From an uncultured Bacteroides sp. (lineage in GTDB: Bacteria > Bacteroidota > Bacteroidia > Bacteroidales > UBA932), in assembly GCA_945874355.1 (NCBI GenBank), contig CAMCGB010000003.1, positions 124,001 to 188,000 on the forward strand: a stretch of DNA of 64,000 nucleotides. The letters run 5' to 3'. The translations under genes were made by a program, and so were the position numbers. This document shows, piece after piece, positions 16,630 through 25,143 of this stretch; the first letter of the stretch is position 1; every line of letters starts with the position of its first letter. Below the pieces are notes generated by a model. That model had not been told where the DNA came from, searched no databases, and was given only the letters and a program-made list of their open reading frames with translations.

Positions 16630-18239
16630 GCGCCGAACTCTTGAGCAACGATACCATCTGCGCCCCGGCCACCCCTGTCGGCGGCGGTGCAGTCAGCATA
16701 ATACGCATCAGCGGTCCGAAGTGCTTCGAGATCGTCGATTCAGTTGTCGAATTCCTTAACGGCAGCGCCGTCGGGGCGAAAGGATATACCCTCAAGCGCG
16801 GACGTCTTGCCGAACTGGACGATGTTCTGGTGGGAATATTCAGGGCTCCGAAATCCTACACTTCAGAAGACTGCGCCGAAATCTATTGCCACGCTTCCCC
16901 GTATATAGTCCGCAGCGCCCTGGATTTGCTTTGTTCCAAAGGATGCCGCATGGCAGAGCCTGGCGAATTCACCAGGCGGGCATTTATCAACGGAAAGATG
17001 GATCTGGCTCAGGCAGAGGCAGTAGCCGACCTTATCGCGTCCTCTTCACGAGCCCAGCACAGGGTGGCCAGCAGTCAGCTTCGGGGAGGCTATTCTCAGG
17101 AGCTTCGCCTGATACGCGCAAGTCTGGTCGAACTATCCGCCCTGCTCGAGCTGGAGTTGGATTTCAGCGAGGAAGAAGTCGAATTCGCCAACCGTGAACG
17201 GCTCGCAGCCCTGCTGGAGGACGCTCTCAAGCGCTGCGAGACTCTCGCTTCCAGTTTCAGACTGGGCAACGCCATTAAGAACGGGATTCCCGTCGCTATT
17301 GCCGGAGCGCCAAACAGCGGGAAGAGCACCCTGCTGAATGCCCTTCTGTGTGATGACAGGGCCATTGTGTCTGACATTCCCGGAACCACACGAGACACGA
17401 TTGAAGAAGCCCGAATCATTGGCGGAGCGCTGCTGCGCTTCATCGACACAGCCGGCCTCAGGGAATCGTCCGACACGATTGAAAGGATGGGAATTGAGCG
17501 CAGCCGCGAGGCTATCCGCAAAGCGTTCTTCGTGCTTGCGGTGATTGATATCAGTTCCCCTCATGCTGCCGAGAACTGTCTTGATCTGCTCCGGCTGTGC
17601 CGGGAAGCAGGAGAGAGAGCCATTCTGGTTTTGAACAAAGTTGACCTGGGAGAGACTGCCTCAGAGGGGAAGGAAATGATTGTCGATGTGAGAGCCGCTT
17701 CGCCAGCCATTTCGTCACCCGATATCTCTTCTCCAGCCATTTCTTCTCCATCCATTTCTTCGCCCGACATTTCTTCTCCCAATATTTCTTCGCCCGCATT
17801 CTCTTCGCCCGATATCTCTACTCCAGAAATAGAAGACTCAAGTATGGTTTTTGGGCTCCACGAGATTGTTAACAAAAATGTTTCACTAATCAACAAAATT
17901 GTTTCTTCTACTGATTATAAGGATGTTATAATAGGCATCGCCAAAATAAGCGCAAAAACCGGTTTTGGGCTCGAAGAGCTGAAAGAAATGATTGTATCTG
18001 CCTGTGATTCGGACTCCGAGACTGACGTTCTGGTCACCAGCCAGCGCCACGCCGATGCTCTTCTCGCCTCCGCCCACGCCCTTCGGGCCTGCCTTGCTGG
18101 CCTGCGGTCCTCCCTGAGCGCAGACCTTCTCGCCGAAGACCTCCGCGAGGCCCTCCGCCATCTCGGCTCCATCACCGGCGAAATCACCTCCGACGAAGTT
18201 TTAGGCGAAATTTTCAAAGGGTTTTGTATCGGCAAGTAA
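16626..18239 (+). CDS. mnmE: tRNA modification GTPase MnmE with a repeat insertion in its G domain
   Basis: MnmE works with MnmG to install the 5-carboxymethylaminomethyl group on U34 of certain tRNAs. The N-terminal folate-binding domain starts TICAPATPVGGGAVSIIRISG. The helical domain contains the G domain with GAPNSGKS (about 228), GTTRDT (about 253), DTAG (about 273), NKVD (about 337) and SAKTG (about 441). The C-terminus is FCIGK with the essential cysteine. The protein has 537 residues against roughly 450-470 in the family. The excess lies between NKVD and SAKTG and consists mostly of eight ISSPx units. This chromosomal gene marks the left flank of the mobile element. Confidence 0.95.
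   Translation: MSAELLSNDTICAPATPVGGGAVSIIRISGPKCFEIVDSVVEFLNGSAVGAKGYTLKRGRLAELDDVLVGIFRAPKSYTSEDCAEIYCHASPYIVRSALDLLCSKGCRMAEPGEFTRRAFINGKMDLAQAEAVADLIASSSRAQHRVASSQLRGGYSQELRLIRASLVELSALLELELDFSEEEVEFANRERLAALLEDALKRCETLASSFRLGNAIKNGIPVAIAGAPNSGKSTLLNALLCDDRAIVSDIPGTTRDTIEEARIIGGALLRFIDTAGLRESSDTIERMGIERSREAIRKAFFVLAVIDISSPHAAENCLDLLRLCREAGERAILVLNKVDLGETASEGKEMIVDVRAASPAISSPDISSPAISSPSISSPDISSPNISSPAFSSPDISTPEIEDSSMVFGLHEIVNKNVSLINKIVSSTDYKDVIIGIAKISAKTGFGLEELKEMIVSACDSDSETDVLVTSQRHADALLASAHALRACLAGLRSSLSADLLAEDLREALRHLGSITGEITSDEVLGEIFKGFCIGK
17703..17822 (+). repeat. Eight 15-bp tandem repeats coding for ISSPx units inside mnmE
   Basis: Units of the type CCCGACATTTCTTCT follow each other without gaps and code for proline, a variable residue, Ile or Phe, and two serines (the last unit ends Ser-Thr). 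The units differ at a few bases, so this is an aged minisatellite. Because the unit is 15 bp, gain or loss of copies keeps the reading frame. Confidence 0.93.
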
Positions 18240-18290
18240 GATAACTGATTAACTTACAACAAGTTACAAACAAATATCCCTAAATATCCA

Positions 18291-18323
18291 AAGGTAAGGC
18301 AGTTACGGGCCTTACCTTTTTTT
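18291..18323 (+). terminator. Intrinsic terminator after mnmE
   Basis: AAGGTAAGGC pairs perfectly with GCCTTACCTT across an eight-base loop, and the stem is followed by a run of T (18317-18323). It closes the rhodanese-mnmE operon and marks the last feature that clearly belongs to the chromosome. Confidence 0.9.
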
Positions 18324-18484
18324 GTGTAATTGGCCTTAAATGGCATAGAAATGCCCTGTTTTGACGGTTTTTTTAGCGCATTTTTATCGCACCCATCTAT
18401 GAAAGCCTAACGTTCCGAGACGAGAGTGAAAGTGGGACACCACGGGACACTGTGGGACACCATGGGACAAAATTGGATACATAA
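18324..18484. other. Non-coding junction between mnmE and the mobile element
   Basis: No gene is seen here. The left end of the element and its attachment site must lie in or near this stretch, because the integrase module starts directly after it. I could not find the matching right-end repeat inside the window, so the exact boundary is not defined. Confidence 0.5.
18434..18473 (+). repeat. Four direct repeats with 10-bp period (GGGACAnnnn)
   Basis: GGGACA recurs at 18434, 18444, 18454 and 18464 with exact 10-base spacing, so all copies face the same side of the helix. The array ends 11 bases before the zinc-finger/HTH gene. It could bind that protein, or the integrase and its helper as arm-type sites near the left end. 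Confidence 0.8.
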
Positions 18485-19423
18485 ATGGGAAAGCTAAGGT
18501 TCAAAAAACACTGTGAATTCTGCGGTGCAGAGTTCACTGCGCAGAAATCTTCTACAAGATTCTGCAGCCATATGTGCGCCTCGCGTGCATACAAGGCGAA
18601 GAAACGGCAACTGGTCGAGGACCAGGTCAGTGAGAAGTTCTCGATGGAGGAGGAGCACCAACGGAAAATCAATCTGGACAATGTCTATGTGATGACACCC
18701 CGGGATGCCGCCGCATATCTTGGGGTAGGAAAGACCACAATCTACCGCTATTTATCAAACGGCCAGTTCAAGGCCTTGAGGCTTCAGTCCAAGACCCTTA
18801 TCCGGAAAGCGGATCTGGACAGCCTCTTCGTAACGGAGAAGAGGAAGTGTTCTGACTCCCCTGTCATAAAGGGCCCTAAAGAGGTGAAAATCGATCTTGC
18901 GGACTGTTATGACGTCAAGGCCGTGATGGAGCTGTTCGGTATGTCGTACAGTGGCGTATCAGATCTTCTCAAGAAAGCAGGAGTCAAGGAGCAGCTTATG
19001 TTCGGACGCAGAATCTATCCCAAAGCTGATGTAGACAAGATATATGCACATCGCCAGGAGGATCCGCATCCCGAGATAACTGAATGGTATTCCACAGCCG
19101 AGATAGTCGAAAAGTTCGGAATGACCCCTTCTGCAGTATACTCAATGGCCTATGACTACGTGGTTCCGAAGAAGATAGTCCAGAGAAGGACCTACTATTC
19201 CAAGCTTCACGTGGATGCCATCAAGGGCGGATTCTATCTGGACCTGCTTCAGCAGGCTTCCGGACAGTATATAACGTATGAAGATATCATGACCCAATAT
19301 GGTATGAACAGGGACCAGATTGACTCATTCCTCAAGGGACATGATATCAAAAAGGTCAAGGTCGGGAAGATTGTAAAGATTCTGAAAGCCGATTTCGAGA
19401 GGGAATTCTGCGTGCAAAATTGA
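18485..19423 (+). CDS. Zinc-finger and multi-HTH DNA-binding protein of the element
   Basis: A protein of 312 residues. An N-terminal zinc knuckle (CEFCGAEF..FCSHMCASRAYKAKKR) precedes at least three winged-helix/excisionase-like segments. The clearest is YVMTPRDAAAYLGVGKTTIYRYLSNGQFKALRL with IRKADLD; others are VKAVMELFGMSYSGVSDLLKK and TAEIVEKFGMTPSAVYSMAYDY. Several tandem excisionase-type HTHs in one chain suggest binding to repeated sites, and a 10-bp repeat array lies directly upstream. Its place beside the integrase suggests a role in recombination directionality or control of the integrase operon. This is inference; I do not know a characterised homologue. Confidence 0.75.
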   Translation: MGKLRFKKHCEFCGAEFTAQKSSTRFCSHMCASRAYKAKKRQLVEDQVSEKFSMEEEHQRKINLDNVYVMTPRDAAAYLGVGKTTIYRYLSNGQFKALRLQSKTLIRKADLDSLFVTEKRKCSDSPVIKGPKEVKIDLADCYDVKAVMELFGMSYSGVSDLLKKAGVKEQLMFGRRIYPKADVDKIYAHRQEDPHPEITEWYSTAEIVEKFGMTPSAVYSMAYDYVVPKKIVQRRTYYSKLHVDAIKGGFYLDLLQQASGQYITYEDIMTQYGMNRDQIDSFLKGHDIKKVKVGKIVKILKADFEREFCVQN

Positions 19424-19460
19424 CGAAAATTTGATTAAATACCAAATATTCGTTGTATTT

Positions 19461-19482
19461 ACGAAAATATTTATCAACTTTA
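19461..19482 (+). promoter_or_regulatory. Shared 22-bp control block before the integrase gene
   Basis: The block reads ACGAAAATATT, five less conserved bases including a central T, and ACTTTA. Two further copies occur before the tra operon and the rep gene at similar distances from the start codon. Here it ends 33 bases before the integrase ATG. Several ACGAAAA half-copies surround it (about 19423, 19448, 19507, 19533). Confidence 0.6.
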
Positions 19483-19515
19483 CAGCGTGAAACCTGCAAA
19501 TATTACGAAAAAGCG

Positions 19516-20634
19516 ATGAACAGCATTTATATACGAAAACGTACAATGAGAAGCGGAAAGATGTACCTCTATCTCCAGTATTATCCGGCTATCCGGAATC
19601 CACGGACAAACAAGGCCATCAGGTGGGAGGCACTAAAGTTGGAACTGTACCCGAATCCGAAGACAACCTTCGAAAAGGAGCACAACAAGAGCATGATGGA
19701 GATGGCCGAAGTCATCAAGGGCAAGAGAATGATGCAGCTTGCCGGAGAATCTTACGGGTTCATTGACAAGTCGAGGAAACGTGAGGATGCTATCCCCTAC
19801 TTTGAGAAGGTCTGCAAGCAGAAAGGCCATAAATGGAACGCAGCGCTGATGCATTTCAAGGAATTCATGGGTGGCCATTGCCGTTTTGAGGAACTCACGG
19901 AGGAACTGTGCAACAAGTACAAGGAATGGCTCATGGACTGCGGGACAAACAAGCAGGACAGCACAAAGCTCAAGAGGAATTCGGCCGCCGCATATTTCTC
20001 ACTTTTCAGGGCAATGCTGAAGGTGGCTTACCGTGAACATTGGCTGACGCGCAACCTGAACGACTTCATCACACCCATCAAGACAGTAAAAGTCAGCAAA
20101 CCTTACCTTACACTGGAGGAATTGCGCAGGCTCGCAGACACTCCCTGCGAAATTGATGTGCTCAAAAGGGCTTCCCTGTTCTCCTGCCTGACCGGTTTGC
20201 GTATCAGCGACATAAAGACCCTGTGCTGGGAAGACCTCATCAAAAACCAGTATGGCTGCTATACAATACACAAGACCATAGTCAAGACAGGAGAGGTCGC
20301 CGACAATCCGATAAGCAATGAGGCAAGGTCCTACTGCGGAAAAAGAAGGAAGGGCATCATCTTCAAGGGGCTGAAAAGGGAGATGCTGTACAAGGACCTT
20401 CCGAAATGGATCAGTGATGCCGGAATCAGCAAGCATATCACATTCCACTGCTTCCGCCATACATACGCCACTCTCCAGATTGCAGCCGGGTCGGACATCT
20501 ACACGGTATCCAAGATGCTGAACCATGCGAATGTCCAGACGACACAGATATATGCAGACCTGGTCGGAGAGAAGAAGGTTGAAACAATCGGCAGAATAAC
20601 ATTGAAAGATAAATCAAAACAGAAGAAATTATGA
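19516..20634 (+). CDS. int: Tyrosine recombinase (integrase) of the element
   Basis: This phage-integrase family enzyme, 372 residues from the ATG at 19516, catalyses integration and excision. That start gives the usual N-terminus MNSIYIRKRTMRSGKMYLYL; the in-frame ATG at 19453 would run through the control block. The arm-binding and core-binding (SAM-like) domains occupy the first half. The catalytic residues are visible: Arg in CLTGLRISDIKTL, the His-x-x-Arg pair in HCFRHTYATLQ, His in MLNHANVQTTQ and the tyrosine in QIYADL. It is the typical Bacteroidales mobile-element type with FCSxLTGLR. The next gene overlaps its stop by ATGA. Confidence 0.95.
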   Translation: MNSIYIRKRTMRSGKMYLYLQYYPAIRNPRTNKAIRWEALKLELYPNPKTTFEKEHNKSMMEMAEVIKGKRMMQLAGESYGFIDKSRKREDAIPYFEKVCKQKGHKWNAALMHFKEFMGGHCRFEELTEELCNKYKEWLMDCGTNKQDSTKLKRNSAAAYFSLFRAMLKVAYREHWLTRNLNDFITPIKTVKVSKPYLTLEELRRLADTPCEIDVLKRASLFSCLTGLRISDIKTLCWEDLIKNQYGCYTIHKTIVKTGEVADNPISNEARSYCGKRRKGIIFKGLKREMLYKDLPKWISDAGISKHITFHCFRHTYATLQIAAGSDIYTVSKMLNHANVQTTQIYADLVGEKKVETIGRITLKDKSKQKKL

Positions 20635-21185
20635 ATGAGCAAAGGACATCAGGGCAGGTGGACCGGGCACTGTATGATATGGTTGTCCGGCGATACTTTG
20701 CAGAGAAGGCTGCCAGGGAGGAACTACAGAGGCAGCTCCAGGAGTACAGGAATCCCCAAAGGGCAGATGACATGAAGTTCATGAAAGGAATACTGTGCTA
20801 TCTGAACAAAGTCTTCCTTCCGTATTCGACACAAGAGGGAGTCGCAATGCTGTACAGGAACATCAAACGGTACCACGATGACTTTCCCAATGAAGTTGAT
20901 GCCGGCAGGTATCTGGAAGTATGGGCATCACCGAAGCTTAGGGGACACGACCTGGGACGGATGTTCTGGGCCATAAACAAGGCTATAGGGTACAAAATCG
21001 ATGCTGCCGGCAAGTTCCTGAAGGTGGTGTTTCCGACACACTTCAGCAACGTCACTCCGCAGACGATATCGTCGAATCTTACCCGGGATGACGGATTGAT
21101 CATCATCGACCAGCTAAAACTGAACAGGATGCAGCCAAGACAATATTTTGAAATGCTATACGATAAAGAGAACAAAGATGAATGA
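20631..21185 (+). CDS. Conserved element protein of unknown function, integrase operon
   Basis: A cytoplasmic protein of 184 residues, coupled to the integrase by an ATGA overlap. It begins with a charged helical stretch (RYFAEKAAREELQRQLQEY), and the middle contains YLNKVFLPYSTQEGVAMLYRNIKRY and LGRMFWAINKAIGYK. I do not recognise a known domain. Its place between integrase and excisionase-like gene suggests a part in recombination or its control. Confidence 0.75.
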   Translation: MNEQRTSGQVDRALYDMVVRRYFAEKAAREELQRQLQEYRNPQRADDMKFMKGILCYLNKVFLPYSTQEGVAMLYRNIKRYHDDFPNEVDAGRYLEVWASPKLRGHDLGRMFWAINKAIGYKIDAAGKFLKVVFPTHFSNVTPQTISSNLTRDDGLIIIDQLKLNRMQPRQYFEMLYDKENKDE

Positions 21186-21573
21186 GAAGATTACATTCGA
21201 GCAGCTTCCGTCTGCCGTAGGGCAACTTCTGGAGGGATTCCAGAACTTGCGCAAAGAGGTTTCCGACATCAGCGACCTCTGCAAGTCCATCGCAGACAAC
21301 AAAGAAGAGATGGACAGGAAGAAAACAAACGATGACTCGGAAGGAGTCTATATGAATGTCAAGGAAGTCAGCCGGCTGCTGAACTGCAGTACGTTCGCCA
21401 TCTACAAATGGGTCCAGCACCGTGACATTCCGCATATCAAACTTGGCCGCAGGCTTGTTTTCATCGACAAGGAGGTCAAGAACTGGTACTACGGCAATGA
21501 AAGCAGGCGTGTCTATCCTGAACAGGACAAACACGCCAGAAACCGATTGCAGTATGTCGGGAAAGTGGATTAG
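21178..21573 (+). CDS. Excisionase-family HTH DNA-binding protein
   Basis: A protein of 131 residues. The N-terminal half is a helical, probably coiled region (LPSAVGQLLEGFQNLRKEVSDISDLCKSIADN). The C-terminal half is a winged helix of the excisionase/MerR type: MNVKEVSRLLNCSTFAIYKW, then HIKLGRRLVFIDKEVKNWY. Such proteins bend DNA at attachment sites to favour excision. The ATG at 21178 lies inside the end of the previous gene (8-base overlap). Its stop overlaps the stop of the convergent traN gene by three bases, with no terminator between. Confidence 0.88.
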   Translation: MNEKITFEQLPSAVGQLLEGFQNLRKEVSDISDLCKSIADNKEEMDRKKTNDDSEGVYMNVKEVSRLLNCSTFAIYKWVQHRDIPHIKLGRRLVFIDKEVKNWYYGNESRRVYPEQDKHARNRLQYVGKVD

Positions 21574-22367
21574 GGTCTGTCACCCCTCGCGCTGTTGATG
21601 TCTTTGGGAATCAGTGAGAGCGTGAGATTCCTTGAGCCGCCTTCCTCATAGATGAAGATTCTCAGGACCTGGTCTTCCGCAAGTGTCACCTTCTCAAGTA
21701 CACATACCATCTTTGAGGCAGAACCCGCATCGGAGTCCAGGCTACCGATAACCTTTACAGGAGTCAGCGTCTTCCCGTATTCCACGCTGCGTTTCGCTTT
21801 CTTCCTTGACTCGAGCACAAAGCCGGCATCACTGCATCTGTAGTTGATGCCGGACTTGTTTTTGAGGGACAGGATGAACCAGGTGCGGTCATCCCGGACG
21901 AAGACATCCTCACAGGCGGCGCTGATACCGTAACGTCTGTCAGAGATATGGAAGAGCTTCTGCTTTCTTCCCGACAATTCCGGGGAATCCTGTCCGGCAT
22001 CGGCCGGCGCGGGTTCTTTACCTGCATTTCCTTGTATAGTGGACGTTCTTCTATAGTCCAGTATCAATTCTTTAGGTGATTCATCATAAATGACGATATA
22101 TGTGTGGATTGCCCCGTCTGTTTCAAGAGCCGTCACCGTGGTCTCGTAGTCAAAAGGGGTCCTTGCCTTCACAGCAAGAACGTTGCGGCTCTGGTCCAGA
22201 ACTTTTCCTGCCAGAGCCTTGTTTGATATGTCAACATATTCAAGTTCATTCCTGAATATTATATGGGTTGTAAAGCGGCTGGAGAGCCTCAGCGTGTCAG
22301 ACTCCTGCGCTTTCAGCATAGAGCCGGCCGACAACAGGGCCAGAACTGCTGCAAGTATCCTTTTCAT
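21570..22367 (-). CDS. traN: Conjugative transposon protein TraN
   Basis: A secreted protein of 265 residues belonging to the Bacteroidetes TraN (DUF4138) family, thought to be the VirB9-like part of the outer-membrane core complex. A signal peptide ending SMLKAQ is followed by LRLSSRFTTHIIFRNELEYVDISN, the usual family start, and WFILSLKNKSGINYRCSDAGFVLESRKKAKRS towards the C-terminus. It is the last gene of the tra operon and is coupled to traM by ATGA. The order traE-F-G-I-J-K-L-M-N is the standard one. Confidence 0.92.
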   Translation of the reverse strand: MKRILAAVLALLSAGSMLKAQESDTLRLSSRFTTHIIFRNELEYVDISNKALAGKVLDQSRNVLAVKARTPFDYETTVTALETDGAIHTYIVIYDESPKELILDYRRTSTIQGNAGKEPAPADAGQDSPELSGRKQKLFHISDRRYGISAACEDVFVRDDRTWFILSLKNKSGINYRCSDAGFVLESRKKAKRSVEYGKTLTPVKVIGSLDSDAGSASKMVCVLEKVTLAEDQVLRIFIYEEGGSRNLTLSLIPKDINSARGDRP

Positions 22368-23425
22368 TGCTTCTTCATTATATAGAATTCATAACCGCTC
22401 CTGATGTTGACATAGCTCTCGCCGGAAGAATTCCGGAACAGGCTGGCGCCTGTCCTGACAACAGCATTCGCTACACTTCCTATCCGGCCTCCGATGATTG
22501 AGGTACCAGTGCTTACAGCCTGGTCAGCAGCTGTCCGGCTGTTTCTTGACGCAGACGTCTCAGGGCAGTAAATCCCTTTGTTTCCGTCATAGTCATAAGC
22601 CTCATAATCAAGATATAATATGCGTCCATTGAGTTCAATGCTTGAGATGGCAAGATTGAGCCTTTCACTTAGATTGCATACGGCCGACAGATGGGTGTTG
22701 GCAGGAATGACGGTTCCGTCGAGGACGATTTCCTGAAGCGTCCTGACCGTAACCCTCTGCCCGTTACGGACCTTCTCATCCTTGGTGAACATACATTTGA
22801 CTGCAGGATTGTCGGATATGGCCGGAGAACCGTCACCCTCAGGGAAGTCATCATCCAGGGAGGAAATAATGCTGCTTTTCCTTACCTCGGTCCTTAGAGG
22901 GACAGGTTCTTTCTCTTCATCCTGCCCAGCGACTTCTGCCACATTGATGGCAGCGGCAATCCTTTGGGCGCGTTCAAGGTCCTGGATATACTTCTCGTCA
23001 GAAGACTGTTGGGGCTGCACAGCCTGGGACTTTCGGCCTCCGGAAGAGACTCTGGACGTGCTTGTGGCGCCTTGAGGTTGTGGGCTTGTTCCCAATATCC
23101 TGTCCATCCTGTCATCAGGCCGGGATGCCGGTTCCGGAACCGTACCGCCCCCAACCAGACTCACGTCTCCATTTTCATCCTCCTCCGACTCCGGAAGGAG
23201 GGACTCGAAGTAAGCATCCATAGGGTTTTCCTTCTTTCCCCTTGACTTCCTGTAAGCTTCCGACTTGCTTGTCTCCACCTCTTCGGCCTCCCCTTCCGGA
23301 ACCTCGACCATCACTCCGTCAGGACTGTCTTCGTTTGCCTTCGGGCGTATCAACAAAAGCATTAAGATACCGATGATAAACAGCACTATTACAATGAATA
23401 GCGCAATCCTTTTTCCTTTATTCAT
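22364..23425 (-). CDS. traM: Conjugative transposon protein TraM (VirB10-like)
   Basis: An inner-membrane anchored protein of 353 residues. One membrane helix near the N-terminus (ALFIVIVLFIIGILMLLLI) is followed by a long low-complexity acidic and proline/serine-rich linker (about 30-200). The C-terminal conserved domain contains CMFTKDEKVRNGQRVTVRTLQEIVLDG, IPANTHLSAVCNLSERLNLAISSIELNGRILYLD and the glycine-rich end found in VirB10-type scaffolds. It links inner and outer membrane in the mating channel. The stop overlaps the traN start. Confidence 0.92.
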   Translation of the reverse strand: MNKGKRIALFIVIVLFIIGILMLLLIRPKANEDSPDGVMVEVPEGEAEEVETSKSEAYRKSRGKKENPMDAYFESLLPESEEDENGDVSLVGGGTVPEPASRPDDRMDRILGTSPQPQGATSTSRVSSGGRKSQAVQPQQSSDEKYIQDLERAQRIAAAINVAEVAGQDEEKEPVPLRTEVRKSSIISSLDDDFPEGDGSPAISDNPAVKCMFTKDEKVRNGQRVTVRTLQEIVLDGTVIPANTHLSAVCNLSERLNLAISSIELNGRILYLDYEAYDYDGNKGIYCPETSASRNSRTAADQAVSTGTSIIGGRIGSVANAVVRTGASLFRNSSGESYVNIRSGYEFYIMKKQ

Positions 23426-23426
23426 A

Positions 23427-23534
23427 TCAATTCAACTTTGCTATCAGACATATGATTCTCACCAGCAGCAGGAGTATGATCACGCCGGCTGCTATCCAGA
23501 TTTTCAGCTTATCGCTTGCGTGTTTCGATTTCAT
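23427..23534 (-). CDS. traL: Small membrane protein in the traL position
   Basis: A protein of 35 residues starting MKSKHASDKLKIW, with one strong membrane helix (IAAGVIILLLLVRIICLIA). It begins within the last 26 bases of traK and ends one base before traM. Position and form match the short TraL proteins of Bacteroidetes conjugative elements. The sequence alone does not tell what it does. Confidence 0.7.
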   Translation of the reverse strand: MKSKHASDKLKIWIAAGVIILLLLVRIICLIAKLN

Positions 23535-24135
23535 CGTTCTTCGTCACTTTGAACTGTTCGATGATAAGTCCGTGAGGATTGGATGAAGACCTCTTGGTGT
23601 CTATCACCCTGCAGGTGCTTTCAAAGGAATACACCGTTATCCTGCTTTCACGGACAACATACTGCCGGGCGTGCGTGGTCACCTGGTATGGATATACTGA
23701 AGTATCCACATCAACAGAATCCACCATCATCTGCTGGCTTATGTTCGCCGAAACAAGCCGTGAATAGTAGCCCTTCTCTGCAAGGTCCTCCGAATACTGC
23801 CACACACTCTGGTCGGAAAGGTTCAGCGCCTTGTCAAGGTTCTCCCTGATGGACTGGGCATTCGGTGACATCGAGAAGAACAGTTCGTGGAAACGGGTGA
23901 CGTGGTCCTGGACCTCCAGTCCCTTGTTGGATACTTCGTCGGTCTGCAGGGCAATCAGGGATTTGCCGTCGTCAAGGATGTAGATCTGGTTGTCCTTGAC
24001 ATTCGCATACCAGATGGCTGCGCCTGCCGATACTATTGCAATCAATGCACTGAAAACTATTGATGCAATGCTGATTTTGGACATTCTATTGAAGTTTGTG
24101 TTTATGTCCGAGAAGTGTTTTATGAGATTGTTCAT
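23509..24135 (-). CDS. traK: Conjugative transposon protein TraK (VirB8-like)
   Basis: A protein of 208 residues with one N-terminal membrane helix (SIASIVFSALIAIVSAGAAIWYA) and a periplasmic domain. Family hallmarks are KDNQIYILDDGKSLIAL, HVTRFHELFFSMSPN and the C-terminal GLIIEQFKV. VirB8-like proteins form the periplasmic ring that nucleates the secretion channel. It lies two bases after traJ, and the traL start is nested in its end. Confidence 0.92.
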   Translation of the reverse strand: MNNLIKHFSDINTNFNRMSKISIASIVFSALIAIVSAGAAIWYANVKDNQIYILDDGKSLIALQTDEVSNKGLEVQDHVTRFHELFFSMSPNAQSIRENLDKALNLSDQSVWQYSEDLAEKGYYSRLVSANISQQMMVDSVDVDTSVYPYQVTTHARQYVVRESRITVYSFESTCRVIDTKRSSSNPHGLIIEQFKVTKNDEIETRKR

Positions 24136-24137
24136 TG

Positions 24138-25139
24138 CTATTTTGTTATTACTCTGGTTGCTACATAGGCAGCCTTCTGCGTAAGGCCGCGATAGACATT
24201 AGACGCACCTGTCGAATGGATGATCCAGGTGGCCATCGAAGGCACGGCGAAGAGCATTCCCAGCATTACGATATTGACCAGAAGCTGGTGGAAAGGGAAC
24301 GTCACCATCGTGGTTGCATTGCAGTTGAAGAAGAAGTCAATCATCCCTTCCCTGAATTTGCAGTTGACAAGGTCCACGAGGGAAATCAGCGGAATCCATA
24401 GGGAGACCTGGATATACCGGGCGAGCCACTGCGTCAGGCTGTTCTCGAATGTCGGAATCAGCGAAACGGCCAGCACCAGCGGGCCAAGGATGCCCAATAT
24501 GGTCAGATAGACACCGGACGCTCCGATCAGGCAGTATCTGACACAGTTCATAAGGAAGGACACGATGAAGGAGAATATGTTTCCGCTCATCGTAATGGCA
24601 CCCTGGGCCATATTGCTCGCCCACCCTTTGAGCCTGTCCCAAAGTTTGCCGTACCAGGGCTTTTCGTCAGCCCTTTCCGCCGCAAGGTCAGCGGCAGCCT
24701 CCCCTGCTATGGTCCCGCTTCCGTTGACCCCTTCAATGCTTTCGTTGCTGGAAAACTGCGACTGTATGCTTTCCAGCCAGTTGTCGCTGCCGGCGATGGA
24801 TTCCACCTTGGCGACGAGCTGGTTGTACTTTGCATCATAGTTGTCGCTGTCATTTGAAACGCCCACCCATATCGCATCAGCAATCAGTCCTGTGACCCTG
24901 TCAAGGGCAAGGACACAGTTCCCGAACATAGGCAGGATAACCAGTACTGCAAGAGGCTTGACTATCTTCCATATGCTGATGCTCTCACCGCCCATCATAT
25001 CCTTGGTGATGGCAATCACGGCAAAACAGGCGAAAATGGCGGCAGCTATCCCGGCGACAGACATCACAACGCTGTTGTCCCCCGCAAGAATCTGGCTCTT
25101 CACCTCGCTTATCATTCCGTATACCGTGTATCCTTCCAT
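24138..25139 (-). CDS. traJ: Conjugative transposon protein TraJ (VirB6-like)
   Basis: A polytopic inner-membrane protein of 333 residues with about six or seven membrane segments, such as VAGIAAAIFACFAVIAI, FIVSFLMNCVRYCLI and VYLTILGILGPLVLAVSLIP. The last is typical for the family, as are SLWIPLISLVDLVN and the end region MATWIIHSTGASN. VirB6-like proteins pass DNA through the inner membrane during conjugation. It sits four bases after traI. Confidence 0.92.
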   Translation of the reverse strand: MEGYTVYGMISEVKSQILAGDNSVVMSVAGIAAAIFACFAVIAITKDMMGGESISIWKIVKPLAVLVILPMFGNCVLALDRVTGLIADAIWVGVSNDSDNYDAKYNQLVAKVESIAGSDNWLESIQSQFSSNESIEGVNGSGTIAGEAAADLAAERADEKPWYGKLWDRLKGWASNMAQGAITMSGNIFSFIVSFLMNCVRYCLIGASGVYLTILGILGPLVLAVSLIPTFENSLTQWLARYIQVSLWIPLISLVDLVNCKFREGMIDFFFNCNATTMVTFPFHQLLVNIVMLGMLFAVPSMATWIIHSTGASNVYRGLTQKAAYVATRVITK

Positions 25140-25143
25140 TGCA

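Noticed and set aside
17703..17822. Repeat array considered as CRISPR
   Set aside because: Units are 15 bp without spacers and are in frame inside mnmE.
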